From Pascua guehoae (taxonomy: Eukaryota; Basidiomycota; Tremellomycetes; Trichosporonales; Trichosporonaceae): 64,000 nt of DNA. The translations under genes and the position numbers were made by a program. Shown piece after piece: positions 1 through 12,614 of the stretch (position 1 is the first letter of the stretch; each line of letters starts with the position of its first letter). The DNA lies in assembly GCA_001600415.1 (NCBI GenBank), contig BCJX01000001.1, forward strand, positions 3,905,532 through 3,969,531, written 5' to 3'. The notes beneath the pieces are model-generated. The model was not told where the DNA came from. It did no database searches and worked only from the letters and a program-made list of their open reading frames with translations.

Positions 1-2911
1 TCTCTGGAGTCATACAAGGCAACGTCATACGGACGCGCGGGTTCCAGTCAACCAGACTGTGCCTGGGCGGCACATGTTCAGCTGCGCCGCACACGCGCAC
101 AAGGAGGGACAACACAAGTGGTGAATCTGACGACCCCTGTCCTGGCAGATCCGGTCTGAAGGTCGTCACTGTGAACAGTCAAAGGCAAGGACGCGTGGAT
201 CCTGCGCCACGAGTGAGAACGGGGCCGTGAAGCCCGATGTGCAGACTGTTGTATGGCACTTGAGGCAAGTAGAATTGGGACGGCGTGGAGACTCTCTAAC
301 CCGGGAACACCAACCCGCGTTTGTAACTCGAGGTCTCGCCGACACTCAGCATCCCACAAAAGCAGTGCCGTCGCCTCGCGGTGTATTTCTCGCCCTGCTG
401 CACAAATGCACCAGTGTCACTCAACAAGCGAGACCACAGCCGTCTGCTCGCTACCAGCCACTGTATCCCCATCACGACCACGCTCCAGGCCAACAATGTC
501 TCGCATAGCCGTACACGGCTGGCCACAGCGCAGAGTTCAAACAGCGGTGGGAAGTGCCAGAACGGCGGCGACTTTGCGGCTACGTACCTGGGACCCATGT
601 GAGCGGTGGATGTAGAGTCCAAGTACCTGGCCAGACTGGTTGCCAGATTGTCAACGTCAGCCGTTCCTCGGTGCCTCTTGGCGTGTGTGTGTACTTATCC
701 GCCACACGCAGATCCCCGTACGCTCGGGGCTGATGGCGTCGGGGTATGTCCGTGCTCCCACTGCGTTGGCCATCCTTGTCCCAACCAGGTGGAAGCGGTG
801 CGCGGTACATGCTCGGTGGTAGTATCGTGTTGATCTTTCAGTGTAACGGGGGACTCTATGCGTGTACCTGGAAGTGCAGGGCGGACGGGGGCTGACCACA
901 CCACACACCACACGCATCGCATGCCTTCTCGACCTCGTAATGAGTATCGTGCAACTTGCCGAAGTACAGGCCGCAGATTGAGCATGCCCTCCAGCCCAGC
1001 ATGAACTGAGCCACCATCCACTCCGCCCTGCGGCCACGGTGCGACCGACTCATACAGGTGCGACCAGAACGTATTGAGACTGCCACGTTTGAGTACAGGT
1101 GCGCAGGAATACGTAGGGAGCGCCGTCTCCCACCCTTGCCTCGAGATCATAGTCCTCGACGTGTATGGTGGACTAGTGGGTTAGGCAGCAGAAGAAGGAC
1201 TTGCTTCCTTTGCTGCCTCGAGACCACGTGGTTAACTTCAACTGTTCATGTATATTATTTAATGCAGTACAATGCGAGACTGCAATGAGCTCGATACGCT
1301 CCAAGTCACTCTGATGCAAGGCTCCCTACTTGTACCGCACCATCAGACTGAAGTGGAGAGTGTCCATGCTCTATATCGCCCGACTGAACTCCATGTGGCA
1401 GTCTCAACACTTTACGCTCGCACCTGTTCAGTCCACACCCCCTCACCCCGCCCACATGTCTCACGTGCCCTCTTGCCCACCTGCCCACCAGCTCGGGAAC
1501 ACGGCATGGGCATTGTCGTACATGCCCATCTCACCACCGCCGCTGAAGATTGGTCCCCGAGGCGATTACGCACCACGCACCCCGCGGCCATGCGAGCTTT
1601 CCACGGCCCAATCGGCGTGCTGTCTCTGCATTTCCCAAGGCCGTGCGTCCGCCGCGTCCATGCCAAGATACCAGATGGATCCCGAGGGTGCAATCGCCAA
1701 CCCCCCGGGCGGCTCGTGACCCCGTGCGTGACCAAAGCTTGCACCGTCGAGTGTTTCATCGCCAGCACGCAGCCTCTCAGCTGCCTCCCCGCCGAGTCCG
1801 AGACGGACAGTCGGGCTGGCTCTTATCTCGGACGGACTTGTCGAGCACGTCTCCACGTTTCGCACACGGCCTGGTGGAGGAGGGTACCGTCCGACCACGC
1901 GTCGTCACCTCGCACCATCCTCGGACACTACCCCTCGCCGTCGCGTTGCCCACTTGATCGCCGGCCTCGGGGCGTCTCGGGTGGGCAGGTGGTCATCTGC
2001 TGAATTCTGGTGTCTGGGTCTCGGCGCCGAGCGCGAAGCTTGCTGCAGTCTCCTCCTTGTCATGCCATGGTGTTAGTTTGTACGTTTGTGAGTTCTTGAT
2101 CTCGGCGTGGAAGCTAAGTACGCTATGCAGCGATCCCTCGGAAATCCTAGATCCGGCCGCATGAACACGTTGTGGGCGACGGACGAAACGTACGAAACAG
2201 AGTTGTGGACAGGATGCGGCAACAGGTCCCGGCCCCGAGACGACCGTGCGCGCGTGCGGCCAAAAAAAGTCGGTCACGAGTGGACGCGGTATGTAGTCGG
2301 TAGACGGTAGTCGGCCGGTAGTTGGCCAAGCAGTGTCAACCGCGTTGAAACGTCAGCCTCGCACCGCTCTAGAGGTCTGCGAGTCGTTGATGTCTCTGGT
2401 AGTTATATAGAGGGGGTGACCTGGTGCGAGAGTCGCTATCTCTGCACAATGATTCGTCGCGTCGATGCATGTCACCCATTGATTGTTGTTTTGCACAGAG
2501 AGACGGGGGTGTGTTGTGGTTGGCTGACAAGAAAAAAAGTTGGGCGCATTGGCTCGGGTGCTCGGTCCGCGGTCCGGAGATTGCCGCGGCGACACCGTGC
2601 ACCGGTTCTCGTAGCAGTACCGTATACCGTATGGATGGCGTGCCCGCGTACGGTACGGCTCATTTGGCTACCCGCTCTATGGTGGTCGTGGTGGGTTGGT
2701 TACCGTGTACCGTACCGTACGGTGGTGGACGTGGTGGGCGGTGGCGTGACCCTGAGCAAAAGAGAGTCGTGGTGGAAAATGATCCGGGGCGGCACCAAAG
2801 TCCGAGTCGGCGCGTCGGCGCCCCACCCACCCCCACCCCCAACATTCTTGTCCCATCGTCGCTCGTCGTCGTATTCTCTTTCCCAAAACACCACTCATCC
2901 CACCCACCACC
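1..2911. other. gene-sparse region, no supported gene
   Basis: I find no open frame here with conserved motifs, fungal-type codon bias and consistent splice sites. The last stretch (about 2600-2911) is the likely promoter and 5' UTR of the carrier gene that starts at 2912. One possible protein fragment on the minus strand (about 905-1050) is listed separately. Confidence 0.6.
905..1050 (-). pseudogene. possible zinc-binding exon or gene relic
   Basis: On the minus strand a short open frame reads a paired-cysteine pattern, C-x2-C, then 17 residues including HDTHYEVEK, then C-x2-C-G. This resembles a small treble-clef or zinc-ribbon unit. The frame is followed by a possible splice donor (GTGTGT). 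I could not find convincing flanking exons, a start or a stop, so this may be a relic, an exon of an unrecognised gene, or chance. No family is assigned. Confidence 0.2.
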
Positions 2912-4996
2912 ATGTCGACAGCCAAGCCAAAGCAGCTCCGTACGTGTCCCGATCTGACCGTGTAGGATGTCCCGTCCAACCTGGACCAAGTTGGCAGTCT
3001 GCATCCAGCCTGGGCTGGGATCTGGCGGTGACTGACCCCCGGTCACGCGACCGCGACGCCGACCCATCCAGATACTCACATCGCGCCGAGTGCATGCACA
3101 ACACGCATACTGACGCAACCCAGCCCCGCTCCCCTTTGCGTACACTTTCGGCGCCGGCGCCATTGCGGGTACGTACATGATCCGGCGCGACGCTCGGGTC
3201 TAGTCTCGGCCTTCTTTGGTGGGCAGGTCACTGATAACGCAGGTGTCACGGAGCTTCTGGTACGTTTGCGAGTCCTGCCGAGCACGGCAGTGTGATGGTG
3301 GGAGGGTGCAGGCGGCAGGTGCCATGGCCGATGAGCGGGCTTGTGGATCAGCGGTTACATGGTTGGTCGCGCGGCCGTGCGACGTCGACGACACTATCGC
3401 CGTCGTGCGCGCCGGTGCCGCCGGCTGTGACCCGCCCTATTCCGCGTGCCGTGTCCGTGTACCACGGTCTCTGTGCCGCAGAGACGTCCTCTACCGCATA
3501 CAGTCGCGTACACCTGCCGTTCTACGCGAATCCCCTCTTCACGCGTCCCGCTTCCCGTCTTGGCGTTTTCTGCGCCTTCCTCGCGTTCCCATACTCACCC
3601 GCAGCTCCTCTACCCCCTCGATGTCGTCAAGACGCGCCAGCAGCTCGAGGCCAAGGGCAACACGGGCATGATTACGACGTTTAGGAACATTGTCACGCAG
3701 GAGGGGTGAGTCGCGTACCGGGAACAACAGGTCTCCAGAGCCATGTTCCGCTCGGCCGACGCCAGCGACCACGCCCCTGGACGTGCACTAACACCGCCAG
3801 CCCGTCGCGTCTCTACCGCGGTATCCTGTCGCCCCTGCTGATGGAGGCGCCCAAGCGTGCCGTCAAGTGTAAGTAGCGCCCGCGATGGCACACGGTGCAT
3901 TGCTGACAATCACAGTCGCTGCCAACGGTGAGCTTTACATGGGTTGCAAAACCCCTCGCGCGACACTCGACAGATGCAAAGTCAAGGTCGGAGCTGCTGC
4001 TGACGTTCAGGCTGGTGGGGTGCGCTCTTCACCGACAACGGCAAAAAGTCGATGACCCAGCCCATTGCCATCCTCACGGGTTGCTGTGCGGGTGCCACCG
4101 AGTCGTTTGTCGTCACGCCCTTTGAGCTCGTCAAGATTCGCCTGCAGGACAAGGCGTCGACGTACGCTGGCCCCCTCGACGTTATCAAGCGTGTGGTTGC
4201 CAAGAACGGTGTTCTCGGGTGAGTTGGGGCTCAAGGATGTGACACGGCTAGCTCGTCCAATATTCCCGCAGCAACACTAACACACAGCCTCTACCAGGGC
4301 ATGGAGCCGACCTTCTGGCGCCACTGGTGGTGGAACGGCGGCTACTTTGGCTCCATCTTCCAGGTCAAGGCTCTCCTCCCCAAGGCCGACACCAAGAAGG
4401 CCGAGCTCCTCAACAACCTCGCTGCCGGTACCGTCGGTGGCTTTGTCGGCACGGTCATCAACACGCCCTTTGACGTTGTCAAGTCGCGTCTCCAGGTCAA
4501 GGCCACGGGCGAGTGGACCTACCCCGCGCTCTTCCGCATTGCGCGCGAGGAGGGCATGGGTGCTCTGTACAAGGGCTTTGCGCCAAAGGTCCTCCGTCTC
4601 GCGCCCGGCGGTGGTGTGCTTCTCCTTGGTGAGTACCGGTTGCGGCGGGGTATTTGTCGCGAGGGAGGGTAGCCGTGAGGCATGGTGGTTGCTGCGAAGC
4701 AGCGGATGTGCTTGTTGATCGCCGCAAGCACAGGGGGCGGGACGATGCTGTCGCCCATTGCCCACGTCCTGCATGGTCCACGCCCTGTGATAGTGCCACC
4801 TTCTGTACTCCCAGCCTCCCACTACAACTTGCTCGACATCCCTGGCCCAACTGGCCCTGCTCCCGCCCCTTCACCACGACGCTAACATCACAGTTGTTGA
4901 GTTCCTCAGTACGGCCGCGCGCAAGCACCTGTACGTGACACTACCCTCACCCCCATTCACACCGCTAACACCCGCAGTGGCCCGCCGTACATCTAG
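2912..4996 (+). CDS. mitochondrial 2-oxodicarboxylate carrier (Odc1/2 type)
   Basis: Mitochondrial carrier (SLC25) of the inner membrane. The closest family by recognition is the 2-oxodicarboxylate (2-oxoglutarate/2-oxoadipate) carriers. Ten exons: 2912-2939, 3124-3168, 3243-3259, 3605-3705, 3801-3868, 3916-3927, 4011-4218, 4288-4628, 4894-4930, 4978-4996. They give 291 aa, close to the usual ~300. The three tandem carrier repeats are visible through their Px[D/E]xx[K/R]x[K/R] signatures: PLDVVKTR (repeat 1), PFELVKIR (repeat 2) and PFDVVKSR (repeat 3). The stretch WRHWWWNGGYFGSIF after repeat 2 is typical of ODC carriers. The start is the first ATG upstream of PFAYTFGAGAIAG, in the context CACCATG. 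Exons of 17 and 12 nt are needed to keep GVTELL and FAAN in frame. Substrate is inferred from family likeness only. Confidence 0.9.
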
Positions 4997-5045
4997 ACGT
5001 CATAGAATCGGAGCAGGGGACTTTGGGCTGTGGGCGCTTTGTTGT

Positions 5046-5150
5046 CGAGCTATGCAGCGTGTGTGCTGGGACGGAGCGGTGTGTGCTGGGCGTGTGCTGG
5101 GATGGAGATGGGGTGTGTGTGCTGGGACAGAGCAGGTGTGCGTGCGGGGG
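5046..5150. repeat. degenerate GTGTGCTGGGA tandem repeat
   Basis: Six or so imperfect copies of a GTGTGCTGGGAC/TGGAG unit lie just downstream of the carrier gene's stop codon. Confidence 0.7.
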
Positions 5151-5414
5151 AGCGACACGTAGGTGGGCACTGGCGTCCAGAATGGGGCGGAGATGGCAGC
5201 AGGACTGAAGACTGAAGGAGAAGACTAGTTGAAGGGCTCGGATCTGAGCTCTTGGTGCGTCAGGCCTGACGAACCTGCAATGCCTTTGGCGATCGCTTTC
5301 AACCGCTATTGTCGCCATGCAGGCATCACCCAGCAGCTCTTAGTCACAGCCCCCCGCACGCTGACTGCCCGGCATAGTCTAACTGGGCCCAGAGGCCAGC
5401 GGTGGACCCGGCCC

Positions 5415-5468
5415 GGCATGCGGCTGCGCATGCGGCTGGACATGCGGCTGGGCATGCGGGTGCGGATG
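5415..5468. repeat. 12-bp tandem repeat (GCATGCGGCTGS)
   Basis: Four to five near-perfect copies of a 12-base unit containing CATGCGGCTG. Confidence 0.8.
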
Positions 5469-6511
5469 GGGCACAAACGTCCTACCCCTGCCTCTAGCAC
5501 ATACCAGAGCTCGCACTGTGCACCCGAGCGTACGCGAGTCTTCTTTCCCGCCCCACATGGGAAGCATCCTGCATTCTGCCCAGTGCTCTTGACCTGTGCA
5601 GCAAGGAGCCCCAGTTGCCCAAGCTCGTCTACCAAAGGCTGCTCGCACGCGCCATGTCTTTGATGCACAGCTATGGATCAACGGGGCGGAACGGGCATCA
5701 ACGGGGCGCAACGAGCATGGCCCTCTCTCACCCACCTCGGCAATCAACTCGTACATGTCTCAACAGGAGAGTGTCACCATCGGGCTCACCGGCCAACCGC
5801 TCCTCGGCAATCGACTCACCCCCATCCTTCTCAGAAACAGCAGTGTCACCATCCGTCACCGTTCACCGGTCCGCGGGCTCGGCAATCAGATGTCGGTCAT
5901 CAACACGGCCTCGCCAAATGACAGCCTCGCGTCCATGCAACATTTGCATGCGTCGCATGCGTGTTGGTATGGGTGTTGGCCAATATGATCGGGTACGTTC
6001 GCCACGAGCACCAACGAGCAGCGAGGAGCACGCAACGTCTGTCCGCATGGACAGAGCGTGTCTCGGTTATCGCGACTTTGGCGAGCTTCGGGCGGAACAT
6101 ACAAACACATCCATTCTCACATCAACGAGCGAGCGCCGACAGTACCTCTGATGCCAACCGGCCCCAGTCTGTCGGTCAGAACCAGTCTCGGCTATCGTAT
6201 CGTGCGTGCTCGCGAGACGATGTCGGGACGAGACGTGTCCGGCCATCCTTTCCAGCTGGGTCAGTAGACGCCGACGTGGGGCGTTCTGGGACGGACGAGT
6301 GGGGATGCCGGGGGATGCCGGGGGGGCAGTGTCAGATGCCGACGGCATGGTAGCAGTCGAGAAGCAAGTCTGCTCGACGGGCGTGTTATACGGCGCTGTT
6401 TACTCGCACTCCAGTACTCGACCTCTGCTCACAATGTCCACTGAGTGGGGTCGAGTTGTGTGGCCCGTGGCGTGTGGGTCGGTGGAGCACGTGGCATGCA
6501 AAGGCACCATC

Positions 6512-6535
6512 TCGATCTCGATCTCGATCTCGCAT
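6512..6535. repeat. ATCTCG hexanucleotide microsatellite
   Basis: Four consecutive ATCTCG units. Confidence 0.9.
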
Positions 6536-6606
6536 GCACCCAGTCGTGCAGTCGCCTGGCATGGATGGCTCGGCAAAAGCACACTCCAACTGCCATCTAC
6601 AAACAG

Positions 6607-6660
6607 ACGAGGACGAGACGGACGACGAGACGGACGACGAGACGGACGACGAGACGGGCG
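6607..6660. repeat. GACGACGAGACG-type tandem repeat
   Basis: About four copies of a 12-base unit (ACGGACGACGAG). Confidence 0.85.
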
Positions 6661-6893
6661 ACAGACCAGAGAACCAGAGGCTAGACCGAGCAGGCCGCTG
6701 GGGTTGTCCGGCCCGGGCGCGCCGGGCCGGGACAAACAATTCAGGCATTCAGGCATCCCGGAGCCACACCCAGCACCTCGCGCCTCCAACGACATACACG
6801 ACTCGGTGGAATCGTTGCGTTCGGCAGTCCTCGGTAACCTGTCGCTTAGCTTGAGCTGGCGAGGTCGATATGCGAAGTGTCGTCGCGGGTCTG

Positions 6894-7015
6894 GTCGTCT
6901 CGAGTGGACTCTGCGGGTCTTGTCGTCTCGAGTGGGCTCTGCGGGTTGCCAGGCCAAGGTACGATACGCGAGCGAGTATCTCGACAATGCGGGTCAGTCG
7001 TCTCGAGTCTGCAGG
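6894..7015. repeat. 28-bp tandem repeat with TCGTCTCGAGTG core
   Basis: Two adjacent copies (6894-6919 and 6922-6947, period 28) share TCGTCTCGAGTG and CTCTGCGGGT. A third, degenerate copy starts at 6990. Confidence 0.75.
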
Positions 7016-8799
7016 GCTGCCGAGGTCGGTCGCTAGCTGTGACAGATACACGAGCTCGCGGGTGCGTCTCGCCAAGGGCAGTTGGCTAGGTAGCTACTGC
7101 GGCAGTTTCCCGTGCGGTGGAGGGAGAATAACGTTGCTCGATTCACGCTCGAGTTGCATTCGCGTCGCTGGACGCTGGGTAACCGGTAACCATGTGATCA
7201 GGTGTTGCGTGGGCACTTCCTACCAGCTACCAGTGGGAGGTGGAGGAGCTTAAACAACGTTGCTGGTTATTTTGAGGCATTGGTCGCTCCAGTGCGTTCG
7301 TGCTGGGATGCTCGGGCAGCCATGTCGGGTGGCCACGCGTGGCGACATGGGACACGCCATGAACACGGGCATGAGGCGTGCAGCGTGCAACCTGGTCGCA
7401 CTCTGGCGCTCTGGCGAGCGCATGCAAGCAGAATGTGGCATGCGGCTGTGAAACCAGTCATGAAATGTGGATATCTGAAGCACAAGGCTGGAACACGTTG
7501 CAAAACACCGGACACGAACGCTGGTCAATGGCCTCGATGGCGCCTAGGTGTGGAGGTAAAATGCCGATCCGCGTCGTCTGGCATGTCCGCGTCCGTGCTT
7601 GTCGCTTGTCGCAACATGTGCTAACGCTTGCGCAACATCTACAGAATCTGACAAAAAGGCTCGTCCAGGAGCGCAGGGCGGCACTGTCTCGCTCCGTCTC
7701 TGCAATCCCAGCAGAGGTAGAGCTGCATGCCTCGGTATCCATCGCCCATCACGAGCCTGTCAGATTCTGTACCTCGTGCTGGGGCATTTCAATGGCAAGA
7801 GCGCACCACTCCGTGGTACAATTTACCCGTCTTCATCCAACAGCTGCGTCACCGGTTTAACCAAGAAACCAACATGGTCAATCAGGATGGGAGGAGCGGC
7901 CGAGTGAAGCGTAGATAAAGAATGGACAGGCACTGCACGTGATGCTAGGTGACAAACTCATGCGCATGAGTCAGATGACAGTCCTTGTCGTCGTACGGTG
8001 TACGGTGTAGGGCGTCCTTGCCTTGCGCCTGGTGAACAAACCACACACCAGTGAGTGCTAGTAGCTAGCTGTCTGTGGGTGCTGAAGGGGCTGGACATTG
8101 TCAGCACTAGCTAGCATGAGCACACGAGTACTACTGCTGATCTGCGGATGCATCAACTCGTGACTAGTGGCTACTGACACGAAATCTGATGCGTCGACGA
8201 CGGGCAAACCGGGTTGAAAGCGGCCCTTGCCGCCGCCATTAGCGTGTCGGATTGCGACACACCTACCTCGTGCATGGCATGCATGGATGGATAATCTCCA
8301 TGGCGGCGCACTCCGCCTTTTAGCACTGCTCCGCCGCCCTCGCACAGACCGCCACTTGCCGCCATGTCGCCATTTTGGGCCCAGGGCAGTCGGTGGGCGG
8401 ACTTGGCCGACGAGTCATGACCACTCCATTCCGCTACCCCACCCCACCTCGGTCGGCAAGGAACCCCCCCCCGTGACTGCTGATCCGCCCTTCGGTTGAC
8501 CGTCTTTTCCACTAGCGCCGAGGTGTGCTCCTGCTGATCCCATCGTCGTCAAAAGGACCCCTCGCTCGTCACAACGCACAACACTCTCCCACCCTCTCAA
8601 AACGACATCCGTCGACCAGTATCTCCACTCTACCCAGCTGGCTGTTTGGCTCCACTTCCACACCACCCACGACGAGCACCTTGATACCCACCTGATCTGA
8701 CTGACTGGTGGCCTCGTACAAAGTTTCCTACGTCCTCGCACGTCTGCTCCCCCCAATCCACCCCCTGCCCCCGCAACACACACACCAGCTCTTATCAAC

Positions 8800-11025
8800 A
8801 TGCCGTCGCGAACACAACAGCTCGCGGACGAGGCCGCAAACGAGCGCTCGCCGCTGCTCCAGATGCGCCGCGAGTCGACGCTCGACTATGCGACCCACGT
8901 CCCCGAGGACGCACCCGTCGTGCTCCACAAGCACTACAACCTCGCTGGCCTGTCGCAGGCCGACTTTTGGATCTTGGTGAGTCGCCTGTGAATCCCAGGG
9001 AACGGGCCAGGGGAAGGGGGGATGGGGAGAAGGTGTGGGTGTGGGGATGGACCTAGACTAGATAAGAACGCAGACCTGACTTGACAGTGTATCTCGATGT
9101 GGTCGTGTGCGTTCCTCAGCGCGTTTGATGGAACTATTGGTGAGTACCGGATCCTCGTGCTTGTGCAGCAGCTGCACAGGTGCAGCTCCACAAGCACCCG
9201 CGGTGCAACGCAACATGGCTGACCCACTCAGTCGCGACGCTGCTCGGCGCCATCTCGTCGTCGTTCAACGCGTCCAACCTCGCCTCGTGGCTCGGTACAG
9301 CATAGTGAGTAGCCTTGTGTCAGAGTTGCGTCGTGCGTGGATGCTCGACACAAAACATTGTGAACCCCGTTACCTCCCCCGCGCCCTACTGACTCCTAGC
9401 CTCCTATCCGTGTGCTGCTTTACACCCATCTACGGCCGGCTGTGCGACATTATCGGGCGCCAGCCATCCATGCTCCTCGCGCTCTTCTTCTTCTCGCTCG
9501 GCAACGTACTCTGCGCCATGGCACCCACCATGCACTTTCTCATCGCCGCGCGCGCGATCGCGGGTATCGGCGGCGGCGGCCTGACCTCTGTCGGCTCGAC
9601 CATCATGAGCGACCTCGTGCCCATCACCCACCGCGGCATCTTCCAGGGCTACGGCAACATTATGTTTGGTCTGGGATCTGGGTGAGACACACTCTTCACA
9701 GGCAGAAAACCGCGTGCTGACGCTGCAGTCTCGGCGCCCCGATCGGCGGTATCGTGAGCGACCAGCTCGGCTGGCGCTGGGCCTTTTACCTCCAGGTGCC
9801 ATTCCTCCTCGTGGCGGGCGTCATGATCTTCTTCAAGGTGCGGTACACTATCGACTCGCCGCTCTCGTCGGGCGCCAACACGCCGACTGGCACCTCGCCG
9901 CCCAGCCGCCAGACGGCGCGCGAAAAGCTCGCCCGCATCGACTTCCTCGGCTGCTTCCTCCTCGCTGGGTGGATGGGCTCGGCCCTCATCGCCGTCAGTC
10001 TCAAGACGAGCTCGACCGCCGGCCTCGACGCGTACAAGTGGACCGACCCGACCATTCTCGGCCTGTTTGCTATTGCCGCCATTCTCTTCTTTGTCTTCCT
10101 CTACGTCGAGCTCAAGGTCGCCGCTGAGCCGGTTCTCCCCGTCGAGCTCCTGACCCAGCGCACGCCGATCGCCATTGCCATCAACAACTTTACAATCTCC
10201 TTCCTCGGTTTCGCGGTTGTAAGTACACGCCTTCTTCCCCCTTGACACGGCTTGTGCCCGCTGACACTCCAGATGTACTCGGTCCCACTCTACTTTACCG
10301 CCGTGCGCCTCATGTCCTCGGCCGACGCAGGCAAGCACCTCATCCCCAACTCGGTGCTTGGCTCTGCCGGCTCGCTCGTGTCTGGTTTCATTGTCCGCGC
10401 AACGGGCAAGTACTACTGGCTCACTGCGTTCTGCGGCTGCTGGGCAATCGTCTCGGCATGCCTCCTGTCGACCTGGGACCTGAACACGTCCGAGCTGTCC
10501 ATGTGGACCGGCTTTGTCCCCATGGCCTTTGCCCTCGGCTCGGTCACGACACTCACCATTGTCGGTCTCATTGCCGACATTGGTCGCGAGCACGTTGCCG
10601 TCGCTACCTCACGTGAGTACAGGCCTAAGCGCGTAACGTCTAAGCGCGTAACGAAGTCCCCGCTAACCCCAGTGTCCTACGTCTTCCGCACCACAGGCCA
10701 AGTCCTCGGCGTCTCCCTCTCGGGCGCGCTCATGCAGGCCATCCTCCAAAAGCAGCTCGAGCGCCGCATCACCGGCCCCGGCGCAGCCAAGATTATCGCG
10801 TCGGTCCGCGAGTCGTCCGACAGTATCCGCCACCTGCCCCCAGATCTCCAGCTGGCCGCCACCACGTCGTACCAGCGCGCGCTGCATGCCGTGTTTGTCT
10901 GCTCCATTGTCGCGGCCGTCATTGGCGTCGTGTCCGCCATGGGCATGCGCGAGGTCGACATGAGCCCTGGCGCAAGCGCCAAGCGCGCCGACGCCCGCGG
11001 CGAGAACGACGACGACGATGCGTAG
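8800..11025 (+). CDS. 14-TM MFS transporter, Vba/Fnx1-like (DHA2 family)
   Basis: Major facilitator superfamily permease of 588 aa. Exons: 8800-8976, 9088-9139, 9232-9304, 9400-9681, 9729-10218, 10273-10612, 10673-11025. An N-terminal cytosolic tail (~65 aa) has an ERSPLL acidic dileucine-like motif, common in vacuole-targeted proteins. Then come FDGTIVATLLGAISSSFNAS (TM1), the MFS signature GRLCDIIGRQ between TM2 and TM3, IAGIGGGGL in TM4 and the DHA2-type GLGAPIGG in TM5. These match the fungal vacuolar basic amino acid transporter/Fnx1 group. A vacuolar amino acid or drug exporter role is inferred; substrate cannot be read from sequence. The protein ends in an acidic tail (ENDDDDA). The last intron is 60 nt and has no in-frame stop, so its retention would add 20 residues. 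Confidence 0.88.
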
Positions 11026-11322
11026 TGCCGAGTGCGGAGGTGTGTATGTTGAAGGTAGATGGAGGTGTGTGTGTTGAGTGTAGATGGAGGTGTGAGTGTC
11101 GAGGGCAGGTGGAGTGGTCCCGACACGGTGTCTGTACGTCTGGCGTGTCTGGCGAGGGAGGCGGGTGTGCATTCCGGCTTGGTGACATTGTGCTTTCGAC
11201 CTGGGCAGTCCGTAGTATCGTAGGATCTCGGCAATGTTTGACATTCTTAGCTCTTGGCGTGAGAGTTATTTGGCGTGAGCTATTCTTATGCCTATGCAGT
11301 CTTGGCTTCGGATTGACCTGTG

Positions 11323-11392
11323 TTGTCCTTTGCTGTCCTTTTTTGCTGTCCTTTGCTGTCCTTTGCTGTCCTTTGAATTGTCCTTTGTTGTC
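11323..11392. repeat. 10-bp TGTCCTTTGC tandem repeat
   Basis: Six to seven copies of TGTCCTTTGC with minor variants. Confidence 0.85.
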
Positions 11393-11891
11393 TCTCGAGT
11401 GGTCTCGACACGGTGTTCGGCAAATTCCTCGGCGCATCCAATAGTGTCCCTGCTATCTTGCACGCAGCCACCCCAGCTCCCACTGTCTACCACATGCATG
11501 CCGTAGAGAACACTAGCCGTGGAGGACGCTACAATGCCATGCAGGACCCGATCAAAGCCAACATGCCATCTTTGCGCATGCAGCCACGAACGCCCGCGAG
11601 CACATGGTATTCCACAGCAAGACTCGACGCACCACACTGCACACTATCGGCCATCACCGCCCGAGGCGAGATTACCGACCGCGTCCTATCGCCTATCGGC
11701 GCTGCCCGCGGGCCATGTCCACATTCCGCCAAGATGCCCGATCCAGCCATGACGCTAGTCGAGACGGACAGATGACCGGGCCGCTCTTCCCAGTGGTTCT
11801 GGATATGGACGTCGGGTAATCCGTCGAGCGACCAGCTGCTCCCTCGTGCTCGGTGGCATCACCTCCTTCCTAAGTCTAAACCGACAGACCG

Positions 11892-11985
11892 ACTCTGACC
11901 AGAGCGACACCGCCTCTGACCAGACGACCGACACCGCCTCTGACCAGACGACCGACACCGCCTGACCAGACGACCGACACTGACT
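11892..11985. repeat. 24-bp tandem repeat (TGACCAGACGACCGACACCGC)
   Basis: Roughly four copies of a unit containing CTCTGACCAGACGACCGACA. It lies just upstream of the assembly gap, which a longer version of such an array could explain. Confidence 0.8.
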
Positions 11986-12058
11986 TCGAGTGAGGCGACA
12001 GAGACCACCGACCCCAACCAACGACCACAACCCGACACCCAGCCTTCCCACTCCCTTC

Positions 12059-12433
12059 NNNNNNNNNNNNNNNNNNNNNNNNNNNNNNNNNNNNNNNNNN
12101 NNNNNNNNNNNNNNNNNNNNNNNNNNNNNNNNNNNNNNNNNNNNNNNNNNNNNNNNNNNNNNNNNNNNNNNNNNNNNNNNNNNNNNNNNNNNNNNNNNNN
12201 NNNNNNNNNNNNNNNNNNNNNNNNNNNNNNNNNNNNNNNNNNNNNNNNNNNNNNNNNNNNNNNNNNNNNNNNNNNNNNNNNNNNNNNNNNNNNNNNNNNN
12301 NNNNNNNNNNNNNNNNNNNNNNNNNNNNNNNNNNNNNNNNNNNNNNNNNNNNNNNNNNNNNNNNNNNNNNNNNNNNNNNNNNNNNNNNNNNNNNNNNNNN
12401 NNNNNNNNNNNNNNNNNNNNNNNNNNNNNNNNN
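12059..12433. other. assembly gap (375 N)
   Basis: A run of unknown bases. The missing 5' exon or exons of the downstream amidohydrolase gene probably lie in or near it. Flanks are low-complexity (tandem repeat on the left, G-rich and GT-rich on the right), a usual reason for such gaps. Confidence 1.
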
Positions 12434-12614
12434 GGCTGGGGTTGGACGGGCCTGAGGGGCCCAGGGGGGAAGGTTAGGCGGTGTACGGTAGGGAGGGGTG
12501 TGGGGCGGAGAGCAGGGGGGCTAAGGCCATGGGCGGGAGATGCGATGGTGAGGCTGGAGGGGTGGGCGGTTCGTTGCAGGGTTGTGACATGGGAGTGTTT
12601 ACATGTGTGTGTGT

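Larger units (their letters stand above)
4997..8799. other. intergenic region with simple and tandem repeats, no supported gene
   Basis: About 3.8 kb without a coding region I can support. It holds several short tandem arrays, listed separately. The final 300 bases before 8800 are pyrimidine-rich with CA runs and probably form the promoter and 5' UTR of the transporter gene. Confidence 0.6.
11026..12058. other. intergenic, repeats, no supported gene
   Basis: Downstream of the MFS gene I see GTGTGTTGAGTGTAGATGGAG-like repeats (about 11040-11115), the two tandem arrays listed separately, and no convincing coding frame. The segment runs into an assembly gap. Confidence 0.6.

Noticed and set aside
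1272..2003. 243-codon open frame on the plus strand
   Set aside because: No motif, Cys/Arg/His-rich random-looking composition, no splice or start context support.
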